Part shown: positions 47,470 through 55,692 of the stretch, piece after piece | Layout: every line of letters starts with the position of its first letter | How positions within the stretch are numbered: the first letter of the stretch is position 1 | Source: Anaerolineae bacterium | GTDB lineage: Bacteria; Chloroflexota; Anaerolineae; 4572-78; J111 | Direction of reading: 5' to 3' | Assembly (NCBI GenBank): GCA_023151115.1 | Contig: JAKLJP010000023.1 | Coordinates: 84,922-148,921 of the forward strand | DNA: 64,000 bases | Notes under the pieces: model-generated | Told to the model about the DNA's origin: nothing | Databases searched by the model: none | The model's input: the letters and a program-made list of their open reading frames with translations, nothing else | Made by a program: the position numbers and the translations under genes

Positions 47470-47579
47470 CGGCGGCCTCCGGGTAATGGCTAAATCAATG
47501 GTTAGGAGGATTATAGCATATATTGCTCTAATGTCAACGAAAATTTTTAACTTATCTGGTACTATTTTATTCAGTTTTA

Positions 47580-47622
47580 TTGACAAAATCCGAAATTAAC
47601 ACTACTATTTGAATGAAATAGT
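47580..47622 (+). promoter_or_regulatory. Promoter and operator-like palindrome of the Lrp/AsnC gene
   Basis: TTGACA (47580-47585), 17-base spacer, TACTAT (47603-47608). The palindrome ACTATTT-GAATG-AAATAGT (47604-47622) overlaps the -10 box, the usual place for an autoregulatory Lrp-type site. The whole kamA/lrp intergenic stretch is strikingly AT-rich compared with its surroundings. Confidence 0.65.
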
Positions 47623-47664
47623 GTAAAAAACAATAAAAATTAAAGATAATTTACGAGGCCATCA

Positions 47665-48120
47665 ATGGACAAACTAGACAGGTTGGATAGACAAATTTTA
47701 AGCATCTTACAAGAGGATGGGCGGGTCTCTCATGTCAACATTGCCCGGCGGTTGGGAGTCAGCCACACCCGTGTACGTGATCGAGTAATGCGTATGGAGG
47801 AGGCTGGAGTGATCGAAGGCTACCAGGTGGTCATCAACCCGGCTATGTTAGGTCAGGGGGTGTTGTGTATTGTGCAGTTAGAGGTGGATCAACGGCTGGA
47901 TTTTGAGGAAATGGTCAAGGAAATTCTAAAATTTGACGAGGTGGTAGAGGTAACCAATCTGACCGGGAATGTAGATGCTCATGTCCGGGTCTGGGCCAGA
48001 GATATTCCCCACCTGCGCGATATTCTCTACAACAAGTTGAGCACCCTGCCGGCCCACAAAAGCACCAATTCGACGATTGTGCTCAAACAGTGGCAGAAGC
48101 CATTAGGGTTGGGGAATTAG
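47665..48120 (+). CDS. Lrp/AsnC family transcriptional regulator
   Basis: 151 residues. N-terminal helix-turn-helix (KLDRLDRQILSILQEDGRVS, NIARRLGVSHTRVRDRVMRM) and C-terminal RAM ligand-binding domain (about 68-145, LCIVQLEVDQRLDFEEMV, NLTGNVDAHVRVWARD). It is divergent from lysine 2,3-aminomutase with 195 bp between them, so lysine or a related amino acid as effector is a fair inference. ATG 47665 with ACGAGG upstream. Confidence 0.93.
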   Translation: MDKLDRLDRQILSILQEDGRVSHVNIARRLGVSHTRVRDRVMRMEEAGVIEGYQVVINPAMLGQGVLCIVQLEVDQRLDFEEMVKEILKFDEVVEVTNLTGNVDAHVRVWARDIPHLRDILYNKLSTLPAHKSTNSTIVLKQWQKPLGLGN

Positions 48121-48121
48121 G

Positions 48122-48167
48122 AGAAGGCTGGAAGGTTGGATAGTTGCCAGCCTTCCAATCTTCCAAT
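48122..48167. repeat. P8a palindrome (CCAACCTT type) between convergent genes
   Basis: GGCTGGAAGGTTGGA faces CCAGCCTTCCAATCTTCC. It starts directly after the lrp stop and ends just before the stop of the AI-2E gene, so it could end transcription from both sides. Confidence 0.8.
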
Positions 48168-48168
48168 T

Positions 48169-49377
48169 CTATTTTGTTTCACCCTTGGGCATCACTATCG
48201 CTTTAGAGTGGGTAGGGGGCACGGGGGCAACCTTGTCGGCGTCGGGGAAGGTCTGGGCCAACTCTTCGTCGCTGGGTAGCTCGGCGGGGGGAGAGGTGGC
48301 ATAAGTCACATCTTCGGGCCAGGGGTCCAAATTTAAGAGGCGGCAGCGCACATAGTGGGCAATGGAGCCGGCCGTGGCCAGCAACGGCACAATCAGCAAC
48401 GCCCCCAGAATACCCCAGAGCACCACTGCCCCGATAATTGCCACAAAAATTAGCCCTTCATTCATGTTGAGGAAATAGCCCATAATGCGAGGCCGCAGCC
48501 AGATGGCTTTGATCTGGATGAGGACAAAGTAAACGGCAAAAATGAGTACAGCAAACCAGAAATTGGAGACAGGCAAGAAATCGGAGCCTTGAAACAGGGC
48601 AACCAGCACAGCCAGGATAGCCGCAAAAGTCGGCCCAACTTCGGGGATGACGGTCAAGACGCCGGCTAACAGGCCCAGGATCAGCGCCCCCGGCAAACCC
48701 ATCGCGCTCCAAACTACCATAAAGGTGACGGCGACAATCAGCATGAGCACCAGGGTGCCGCGCAGATAGGCCCACCAGATCACATCTATTTCTTTGAGCA
48801 GCCGGACCACATCGGGTTGCGTTCGTTCGGGGACCAGCCGGACAATCCAATCCACCAACCGTTCGCCATCAAGGAGCAGGTAGTAGGTGCTCACCAAAAT
48901 GACCAGCAGCCAGGCGAAACTGGTCGAGGTCCGCTCGATGACGATAAGCGCGCCTTCGGCCCCTGGCGTAATAGATTCGGTAGTCAATTCCAAAACATTA
49001 GACAGGAGCTGCCCCAGGTAAATTTCTTGATCAAGAAAGATAATCGGATTGGCCAGCAGTTCTTCCAGTTCGGCTTCAATCTGCACTAAATAGGTTGATA
49101 AGCCGGTCGCCTGTCTAACGGCAACGGGCGCTAAAATACTGGGAATAACGATGAGTAAGGTTAAGCAAGAAAAGTAAACAAAAGCGACAGCCCAGGCATG
49201 CGGCAGCCGGGTTCCTTTGAGCACCAATTTGACGACGGGGTGGAGGATATAAGCCAGGAGGACCGCAATAATGAGCGGCTCGATCATGGGGTGGATAACC
49301 CAAATAAACAAGCCAAGCAAAATAAGGCTAACAGTAGTTACAACAGCTCGGGTAAAAGTGCTCCATTCGTGGGACAT
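48169..49377 (-). CDS. AI-2E family transporter (PF01594-type permease)
   Basis: 402 residues with about eight hydrophobic segments. Typical blocks: MIEPLIIAVLLAYILHPVV near the start, and GALILGLLAGVLTVIPEVGP and MNEGLIFVAIIGAVVLWGIL in the second half. The C-terminus is a cytoplasmic acidic tail (about 350-402). Members export autoinducer-2 or act as Na+/H+ antiporters or peptide exporters; family membership alone does not decide. The ribosome site is weak. It is followed by a P8a repeat and not a simple terminator. Confidence 0.9.
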   Translation of the reverse strand: MSHEWSTFTRAVVTTVSLILLGLFIWVIHPMIEPLIIAVLLAYILHPVVKLVLKGTRLPHAWAVAFVYFSCLTLLIVIPSILAPVAVRQATGLSTYLVQIEAELEELLANPIIFLDQEIYLGQLLSNVLELTTESITPGAEGALIVIERTSTSFAWLLVILVSTYYLLLDGERLVDWIVRLVPERTQPDVVRLLKEIDVIWWAYLRGTLVLMLIVAVTFMVVWSAMGLPGALILGLLAGVLTVIPEVGPTFAAILAVLVALFQGSDFLPVSNFWFAVLIFAVYFVLIQIKAIWLRPRIMGYFLNMNEGLIFVAIIGAVVLWGILGALLIVPLLATAGSIAHYVRCRLLNLDPWPEDVTYATSPPAELPSDEELAQTFPDADKVAPVPPTHSKAIVMPKGETK

Positions 49378-49418
49378 TGAGTTTCTTTACGTTTATCCTA
49401 AGTATTGGTCGTGTGTTT

Positions 49419-50078
49419 TTAGGACTCCGCCGCATCGGTGCGGATGGCTTTGGTCCGCCGGCTCTGGAAGTATTCAACCACCGGGGGGAGCAGGGAAATA
49501 AGGATAATGACGATAATAACCAGTTCAAAATTCCTTTTTACAAAAGGCAAGTTACCAAAGTAGTAACCCAAAAATATAAAAATAGCGCACCAGAGCACCC
49601 CGCCAAAGATATTGTAAAAAATAAAGCGGCTGTAGTTCATGCTACCAATCCCGGCCACAAAAGGGGCAAAGGTACGCACAATGGGCACAAAGCGGGCCAG
49701 GACAATGGCTTTGCCGCCGTATTTTTCATAAAATTGATGGGTCCGTTCCAGGTACTCCTTCTTTAAAAAAGGAATGTTCCCGGAAAAAGCGCGCGGGCCA
49801 ATAGCGTGGCCGATCCAGTAGTTGGCCGTATCTCCTAAAATAGCAGCAATGGTCAGCAGGATAAATAAGAAAACTACATTTAAGCCGGAGTTATCAAGGG
49901 CAGCCACAGCGCCGGCTGCAAAAAGCAGCGAGTCCCCCGGTAGGAAGGGCGTGACCACCACGCCGGTTTCCAGAAAAATAATGAGAAACAGGATGGCGTA
50001 GGTCCAGGTTCCGTAGGTGCTGGTTATTTCGGGTAGAATTTCATCCAAATGGAGGAAGTAATCGAGCAATTCAAACAT
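49419..50078 (-). CDS. DedA family membrane protein
   Basis: 219 residues from ATG 50078 (AAAGGAG upstream; longer frames have no ribosome site). DedA/SNARE-associated domain: [67 protein letters not shown]. The Glu and Arg residues in these motifs are those needed for lipid-carrier flippase activity in E. coli homologues. It lies downstream of hppA on the same strand but behind a terminator. Confidence 0.93.
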   Translation of the reverse strand: MFELLDYFLHLDEILPEITSTYGTWTYAILFLIIFLETGVVVTPFLPGDSLLFAAGAVAALDNSGLNVVFLFILLTIAAILGDTANYWIGHAIGPRAFSGNIPFLKKEYLERTHQFYEKYGGKAIVLARFVPIVRTFAPFVAGIGSMNYSRFIFYNIFGGVLWCAIFIFLGYYFGNLPFVKRNFELVIIVIILISLLPPVVEYFQSRRTKAIRTDAAES

Positions 50079-50159
50079 CAGTTTTATTATCTCCTTTTGT
50101 TGCTTTAGCCGGTGTGTAATTGAGTAATATAGAGTACCATGACCCACTATAAAATAGCA

Positions 50160-50190
50160 AAAGAGGGAAGTCAATAGGACTTCCCTCTTT
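50160..50190 (-). terminator. Terminator after the first pyrophosphatase gene
   Basis: A 13-bp perfect stem AAAGAGGGAAGTC/GACTTCCCTCTTT with a 5-base loop, 23 bases after the stop. On the - strand the stem runs into TTTTGC. Confidence 0.85.
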
Positions 50191-50213
50191 CTTTGTTGAG
50201 CCAATGCTGAAAA

Positions 50214-52565
50214 TCAGCCGCCGAAGAGCATCCCCAGCAGGCCACCGGCGCCCATCTGGGCGGTTAACCCGGCAAAAACAATGGCCACCATGGACATCAA
50301 TTTGATCAAAATATTGAGCGAAGGTCCGGTGGTATCTTTGAACGGATCACCGACCGTATCGCCGACGACGGTGGCTTTGTGTGGATCGGAGCGTTTGCCG
50401 CCATACGCGCCCTTTTCAATGTGCTTCTTGGCGTTATCCCAGGCCCCGCCCGCGTTGGCCATCATTACCGCTACCACAAACCCGGTGGTCAAGCCGCCGG
50501 CCAGCAGCCCCATTACTCCGGCTACGCCCAAAACTACCCCCGTGACCACCGGAATGATAATGGCCAATGAAGCCGGCAAGATCATTTCTTTTTGCGCACC
50601 AGCGGTGCTAATCTCCACGCAACGAGCATAATCGGGCTTGTCTGTGCCTTCCAGAATACCCGGCTTTTCTTTGAATTGGCGGCGCACTTCTTGAACCATC
50701 GCCCCGGCGGCCCGGCCCACCGCCTGCATGGTCAGAGCAGAGAAGTAGAACACGGCCATGGCTCCCAGAAAGAAGCCAATCAACACCACAGGATTGAACA
50801 GACTGAGATCGTAGTAAGCCGAAAAATCTTGCAGAGTCATTTGAGCGACTTGTACTGTTTCGCCGCGAATCGTGACCTCGGTGACTTCATCACCCAAGTG
50901 GATCAGCGCAAAACGAATTTCCTCGATGTAGGCGGCCAGCAAGGCCAGCGCCGTCAGAGCCGCCGAACCAATGGCAAAGCCTTTGCCGGTAGCGGCAGTA
51001 GTGTTGCCAACGGCATCGAGCTGGTCGGTGCGGCGGCGCACATCAGCCGGCAAATGGGCCATCTCGGCGTTGCCGCCGGCGTTGTCGGCAATGGGGCCGT
51101 AAGCGTCGGTTGCCAGGGTCAAACCCAGGGTGGATAACATGGCGACAGCAGCCAAACCAACCCCGTACAGGCCGAGGAGCGCATTTTCCGCGCCGCCGGG
51201 GGCAAAGTAGCTCACGGCAATCCCAATGGTCACTGCGACAACCGGAATGCCGGTAGATTGCATGCCGACGGCCATACCGCTGATAATCACCGTTGCCGGG
51301 CCGGTTAAAGATTGATCAACGATGTTTTTGGTAGGTTGATATTCATCAGAGGTATAGTATTCGGTGGCCCGGCCAATGACCACGCCCACCACCAGGCCGG
51401 ACACAATCGCTAACCAGAGCATCAAGGGATTGTTCAATTGCAGCAGGTAAACCAGGCCCAAAGCAAAAACGGCGATCCCGATAGAGCTGTAGGTAATGCT
51501 GTTGTTGATGGCCCCCATCAGGTCACCCATGGTGGCATCTTCTTTGGCCCGTACTAGGTAAATCCCTACAATGGAGAGGACCACGCCAATGGCCGCCAGC
51601 GCCAGGGGCGCGGCCAGGTAACGCAGCCCTACCGCCAGTTCGGTTGAGCCTTGCAGAAAGCTGGGGTCACTGGCCGCGACGCTAATGACCGCCGACACAC
51701 CCAGAGCCGCGGTGGCCAGGATTGAACCGGCGTAGGATTCGTACAGGTCAGCGCCCATGCCGGCCACATCACCCACGTTATCGCCAACGTTGTCGGCAAT
51801 GGTGGCCGGATTGCGCGGGTCATCTTCGGGGATGCCGGCTTCAACCTTACCGACCAAGTCAGCGCCCACATCGGCGGCCTTGGTGTAGATACCCCCGCCC
51901 ACACGAGCAAAGAGGGCCTGGGTTGAAGCGCCCATGCCAAAGCTGAGCATAATCACCGTGATTTGAGGCAGCGGATTGGTCGCATCGCCAAAAAATTCAA
52001 TGGGGAAAAGGTAGTATAAAATGAGGAACCAGGCGCTGATGTCGAGCAGGGCAAAACCGACCACGACCAACCCCATCACTGCGCCGGCCCGAAAGGCCAC
52101 CTGTAAACCGTCGTTCAGACTTTGACGGGCGGCGTTGGCCGTGCGGGCCGAGGCATTGGTGGCCGTTTTCATGCCAAAGAAACCGCACAAACCGGAGAAG
52201 AAGCCGCCGGTGATAAAGGCAAAAGGCACAATCTGGTTTTGGATGCCAAAACCGTAAGCCAGAACAGCAAAGATGAGAAAGAGAATGATAAAAATGATGG
52301 TGACCACTTTATATTGGCGGCGCAGGTAGGCCATAGCCCCCTCTCGCACGGCCTGGGCAATCTCAATCATTTCGGGGGTACCCTCGCTCAGTTTCATCAC
52401 CGATTGATAAAAGATCCAGGCAAAGAGTAAAGCAACGATGGAGCCAACGGGAGCCAGCCACCATAACATCGGCAGGGGTTCGCGCCCGCCATCTTGGGCT
52501 AGGGCCGGAGGAACGGCAACAAGTGTAACCAACAGGGCAAACAAAAGGGACTTCAAACGTGGCAT
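50214..52565 (-). CDS. hppA: Membrane pyrophosphatase, K+-dependent type
   Basis: 783 residues from ATG 52565 (AAGGAG 6 bases upstream; ATG 52568 is adjacent). It couples PPi hydrolysis to Na+ and/or H+ export. A signal-like N-terminus (LLVTLVAVPPALAQD) precedes the usual 16 membrane spans. Substrate-site motifs: ADVGADLVGKVEAGIPEDDP, DNVGDNVGDVAGMGADLYES and VVGDTVGDPFKDTTGPSLN. The K+ signature position reads GNTTAATGKG, with Ala where K+-independent enzymes have Lys, so K+ should be needed. Na+ versus H+ specificity cannot be read securely. Confidence 0.95.
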   Translation of the reverse strand: MPRLKSLLFALLVTLVAVPPALAQDGGREPLPMLWWLAPVGSIVALLFAWIFYQSVMKLSEGTPEMIEIAQAVREGAMAYLRRQYKVVTIIFIILFLIFAVLAYGFGIQNQIVPFAFITGGFFSGLCGFFGMKTATNASARTANAARQSLNDGLQVAFRAGAVMGLVVVGFALLDISAWFLILYYLFPIEFFGDATNPLPQITVIMLSFGMGASTQALFARVGGGIYTKAADVGADLVGKVEAGIPEDDPRNPATIADNVGDNVGDVAGMGADLYESYAGSILATAALGVSAVISVAASDPSFLQGSTELAVGLRYLAAPLALAAIGVVLSIVGIYLVRAKEDATMGDLMGAINNSITYSSIGIAVFALGLVYLLQLNNPLMLWLAIVSGLVVGVVIGRATEYYTSDEYQPTKNIVDQSLTGPATVIISGMAVGMQSTGIPVVAVTIGIAVSYFAPGGAENALLGLYGVGLAAVAMLSTLGLTLATDAYGPIADNAGGNAEMAHLPADVRRRTDQLDAVGNTTAATGKGFAIGSAALTALALLAAYIEEIRFALIHLGDEVTEVTIRGETVQVAQMTLQDFSAYYDLSLFNPVVLIGFFLGAMAVFYFSALTMQAVGRAAGAMVQEVRRQFKEKPGILEGTDKPDYARCVEISTAGAQKEMILPASLAIIIPVVTGVVLGVAGVMGLLAGGLTTGFVVAVMMANAGGAWDNAKKHIEKGAYGGKRSDPHKATVVGDTVGDPFKDTTGPSLNILIKLMSMVAIVFAGLTAQMGAGGLLGMLFGG

Positions 52566-52679
52566 CATTTTCTCCTTACCAGTGTGAATTAGGATGATTT
52601 TTCAGGCCCATGCTAGAACCTGAAGATAGACTTGCTTAAAATGGAATAGAGGGGGATTTTTAAAAAGCTCCGCCCATGT

Positions 52680-52733
52680 GCGAAGCCAAAGTTAAATCAC
52701 GAAAGGAGGTTTTTTGGTTTTCTTTGGCTTCGC
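52680..52733 (-). promoter_or_regulatory. 12-bp stem at the 5' end of the hppA (50214) transcript
   Basis: GCGAAGCCAAAG (52680-52691) and its exact complement CTTTGGCTTCGC (52722-52733). On the - strand the stem begins about 6 bases after the predicted transcription start and is followed by GGAGCTTTTTAAAAA. It could be an mRNA-stabilising 5' hairpin or an attenuator. Confidence 0.6.
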
Positions 52734-52745
52734 TGCCAGAGGCGC

Positions 52746-52774
52746 ATTGTAAACGAGTTGGTAGTTATTGTCAA
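52746..52774 (-). promoter_or_regulatory. Sigma-70-type promoter of the first hppA gene
   Basis: On the - strand: TTGACA (52774-52769), 17-base spacer, TACAAT (52751-52746). Predicted start near 52739, giving a leader of about 170 bases. Confidence 0.8.
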
Positions 52775-52804
52775 ACGCTTTGTGCAAAAACGAACTATAG
52801 GGCC

Positions 52805-52833
52805 TTGACAAATCGAGAGGGCTATGCTAATGT
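52805..52833 (+). promoter_or_regulatory. Sigma-70-type promoter of the second pyrophosphatase gene
   Basis: TTGACA (52805-52810), 17-base spacer, TAATGT (52828-52833). Start near 52840. It lies back-to-back with the promoter of the divergent hppA, the two -35 boxes being about 30 bases apart. Confidence 0.7.
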
Positions 52834-52838
52834 CTGAC

Positions 52839-53287
52839 CTTTAGAGGAGGTGATACTTATCGTCTAAAGATCTAAAAACTTAAAATAGCACAAGCAGCAG
52901 TCGGGCCGCTGCTGCGCTGTCAGGTTTGACAGTAGGCATTTACTGCCAGGGGTCGTACCAGGATGGTGCGAGGTTAAATAACGAGGATGGAAGAAGCTAT
53001 CTTCTGTCTTTAAGCTATTGACTATAATTAACTTTGTGGACTGTCGTCAGAACACAGTCTGTAAAGTTTTATTGAAGCACCACTGTACCTTTGTTCTACC
53101 GTCTCTTTTTAATGGGAAGAGTTGAACAAGGGGGAGAGTTGTTGCCGTAGAGAAAGCGCAACAAACTTTTCAATCGCAGTGGTGTTTTTTCTTTTCTCTA
53201 CACATGGCTGGTAAAACCATGGCCCGTAGGATTATCTAACAAACCAAAAAGGGACACCTATCATTTTCCAAAGAAGGGAAATATCCA
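52839..53287 (+). other. Long structured 5' leader of the second pyrophosphatase gene
   Basis: About 450 bases between promoter and ATG with no ORF of note. Stems in order: CTTTAGA/TCTAAAG (52839-52869) with a perfect GGAGG in the loop; GCAGCAG/CTGCTGC (52894-52915); CTGTCA/TGACAG (52917-52932, GGTT loop); a weak GGCA/TGCC (52935-52947); and GTAGAGAAA/TTTCTCTAC (53147-53201). A second -10-like TATAAT lies near 53021. I cannot match it to a known riboswitch. The region could be a regulatory leader or contain a small RNA. Confidence 0.45.
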
Positions 53288-55546
53288 ATGCACGGAATGA
53301 ATTTATTTGAAACATACGCCATTTTCGGCGTATTGGGCGTGGCTATTTTGGGCCTGGCCTACGCCGTTTTTCTGCGCCAGCAGGTGCTGCGCGAGGATAA
53401 GGGCACTAAGGAAATGCAGAGCGTCTGGGGGGCCATCAAAGAAGGAGCCGACGCTTATCTCAACCGGCAGCTCCGCACTGTTCTGCCATTTATCGGTCTA
53501 CTGACAGTGGCTCTGTTTATGAGCGCCTGGATTGTTAACCCAACTGCCGAGGCTACGGAGGAGTTTGGGGAAAGCGCTCGTCTATATGTGGCCTTTGGTC
53601 GGGCTATCGCTTTCCTGATGGGGGCCGGTTTCTCGCTGGTAGTGGGGCAAATTGGCATGCGGATGGCGGTTGAAGCCAATGTCCGCGTCGCCCAGGCCTC
53701 GCGCAGCAGCTTTGGGGGGGCGCTGCAAATCGCTTATCGCGCTGGCACCATCACCGGTATGCTCACCGACGGCCTAGGATTGCTGGGCGGCACCCTTATC
53801 TTCATTATATATGGTAAGGCCGCGCCCGACGCCCTGCTTGGCTTTGGGTTTGGGGGAACGCTGTTAGCCCTCTTTATGCGCGTGGGCGGCGGTATCTATA
53901 CTAAAGCGGCCGATGTGGGCGCTGACCTGGTAGGTAAGGTCGAAGCCGGATTGGAAGAAGATGACCCGCGTAACGCCGCCGTCATTGCCGACCTAGTGGG
54001 CGACAACGTGGGCGACTGCGCCGGGATGGCGGCCGACATTTTTGAAAGCTATGAAGTAACCATTGTTTCCGGCTTGATTTTGGGCCTGGCCCTGGTGCGG
54101 CTCACCGGCAATTTGGAATGGATTGTCTTCCCCTTGCTGGTGCGTGGGATCGGGGTGTTGTCATCTATCATCAGCACTTATTTGGTGAAGGGTGACAAAG
54201 AAGGACGCGGCGAAGACGCCATGAATGCCATTTTCCGCAGCTTCCTGACCTCGGCGGTGATTTCGACCGTGCTGTTTGGTCTGCTGGCCTTCTTTTATAT
54301 GCAAGACCCCGGCATCGGCGGCTGGTGGCGGCCTTTCCTGGCGACCACCGTCGGCGTGGTGCTGGCGATTGTATTGGACCGCTTGACCGAGTATTTTACC
54401 GGAGCCGACAAGGAGCCGGTGGCAGAAATCCGCAAAAGCACCGACGGCGGCCCGGCCACAACCATTCTATCGGGTATCGGCGTTGGTTATGAGTCAAGCG
54501 TCTGGGCTGTCATTGTGATTGCCGTGACCATCATGGCTTCGATCGCCATTTATGGCAGCTTTGGTGTAACTTATGTCTTGTACAGTGTGGCCTTGACCGG
54601 CATCGGGATGTTGACCCTGACCGGCAACAATGTGGCGATGGACTCGTTTGGGCCTATTGCCGATAACGCCAACGGCATCGGTGAAATGGCCGGCCTGGAA
54701 CCCAAGGCCCGCCAGATTATGGCCGACCTGGATGCGGTGGGCAACACCACCAAAGCTATCACCAAAGGTATCGCCATCGGCTCGGCGGTTATTGCCGCAG
54801 TTTCGCTTTTTGGTTCCTTTATCACCGACGTGAGTGTGGTAGATCCGACCGCCCTGGTGAATGGGATTCGGGTCTCGGAGCCGGTTGTTTTTACCGGCAT
54901 GCTGGTTGGCGGCGCGATCCCCTGGCTTTTCTCGGCCTTTGCCATTAAGGCGGTGGGCCGGGCCGCCGGGTTGATCGTGACCGAAGTGCGCCGCCAGTTC
55001 AAAATCCCCGGCCTGATGGAAGGCAAAGTCAAGCCTGATTATGCCCGCGCAGTGTCCATTTCTACGGCTACGGCTCAAAAGGAACTGGTCAGTTTGGCGG
55101 TCATGTCGGTGGTTTCGCCTATCATCATTGGGCTGGTGCTCCAAGTGGAGGCGCTGGGTGGTTTCCTGGCCGGGATTATCATCTCCGGCCAATTGTTGGC
55201 GGTTTACATGGCTAACGCCGGTGGGGCCTGGGACAATGCCAAGAAAACGATTGAGGATGAACCCAAAGAGCCGGCCAGAAACCTGGGCAAAAATTCCGAA
55301 CGGCACAAGGCCTCGGTGGTGGGCGACACGGTGGGCGACCCGCTCAAGGATACCGCCGGCCCGGCGCTCAACCCGATGATTAAAGTGGTCAATCTGGTTT
55401 CGGTTATCATCGCTCCGATTGTGGTGCAGTACAAGGGCGGTCTTGGCCCCATTGGCTGGGTTGTAGTACTGGTGTTGTTAGGCGCGTTTGTCTGGTCTGT
55501 CTGGCAAAGTAAAAGTGAAGTTACAATGGTTGAAACTCGCTCGTAA
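53288..55546 (+). CDS. hppA: Membrane pyrophosphatase, K+-independent H+-pumping type
   Basis: 752 residues. The catalytic motifs are complete: ADVGADLVGKVEAGLEEDDP, DLVGDNVGDCAGMAADIFES and VVGDTVGDPLKDTAGPALN. The K+ signature position reads GNTTKAITKG; the Lys replaces the K+ ion, so this is the K+-independent, proton-pumping class. ATG 53288 with AAGGGAAA upstream. It is divergent from, and of a different subclass to, the pump at 50214. A strong terminator follows. Confidence 0.95.
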   Translation: MHGMNLFETYAIFGVLGVAILGLAYAVFLRQQVLREDKGTKEMQSVWGAIKEGADAYLNRQLRTVLPFIGLLTVALFMSAWIVNPTAEATEEFGESARLYVAFGRAIAFLMGAGFSLVVGQIGMRMAVEANVRVAQASRSSFGGALQIAYRAGTITGMLTDGLGLLGGTLIFIIYGKAAPDALLGFGFGGTLLALFMRVGGGIYTKAADVGADLVGKVEAGLEEDDPRNAAVIADLVGDNVGDCAGMAADIFESYEVTIVSGLILGLALVRLTGNLEWIVFPLLVRGIGVLSSIISTYLVKGDKEGRGEDAMNAIFRSFLTSAVISTVLFGLLAFFYMQDPGIGGWWRPFLATTVGVVLAIVLDRLTEYFTGADKEPVAEIRKSTDGGPATTILSGIGVGYESSVWAVIVIAVTIMASIAIYGSFGVTYVLYSVALTGIGMLTLTGNNVAMDSFGPIADNANGIGEMAGLEPKARQIMADLDAVGNTTKAITKGIAIGSAVIAAVSLFGSFITDVSVVDPTALVNGIRVSEPVVFTGMLVGGAIPWLFSAFAIKAVGRAAGLIVTEVRRQFKIPGLMEGKVKPDYARAVSISTATAQKELVSLAVMSVVSPIIIGLVLQVEALGGFLAGIIISGQLLAVYMANAGGAWDNAKKTIEDEPKEPARNLGKNSERHKASVVGDTVGDPLKDTAGPALNPMIKVVNLVSVIIAPIVVQYKGGLGPIGWVVVLVLLGAFVWSVWQSKSEVTMVETRS

Positions 55547-55586
55547 CCTGTTTCAGCCGGTAACCCTACCTATAGAATTCAATAAC

Positions 55587-55645
55587 ACCGTCCCCCGTCC
55601 TCTTGTTGGCACTCCACCTTCGAGAGAACGGGGGCGGTTTTTCTT
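55587..55645 (+). terminator. Terminator after the second pyrophosphatase gene
   Basis: ACCGTCCCCCGT pairs with ACGGGGGCGGT around a loop of about 29 bases, followed by TTTTTCTTTT. Confidence 0.88.
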
Positions 55646-55664
55646 TTAAGCTAAAAGGAGTATA

Positions 55665-55688
55665 ATGCCAAACCAAATGCCCATATAG
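55665..55688 (+). other. Possible 7-codon leader ORF before the K+ transporter gene
   Basis: AAGGAG (55655-55660) precedes ATG 55665 by 4 bases. It encodes MPNQMPI and stops at TAG 55686-55688, just before GAGGT and the transporter ATG at 55693 in another frame. It may be a translation-coupling leader or chance. Confidence 0.35.
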
Positions 55689-55692
55689 AGGT

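Noticed and set aside
52839..53287. Known riboswitch upstream of the second pyrophosphatase
   Set aside because: I could not match the stems to any riboswitch consensus I know, so it is listed only as a structured leader.
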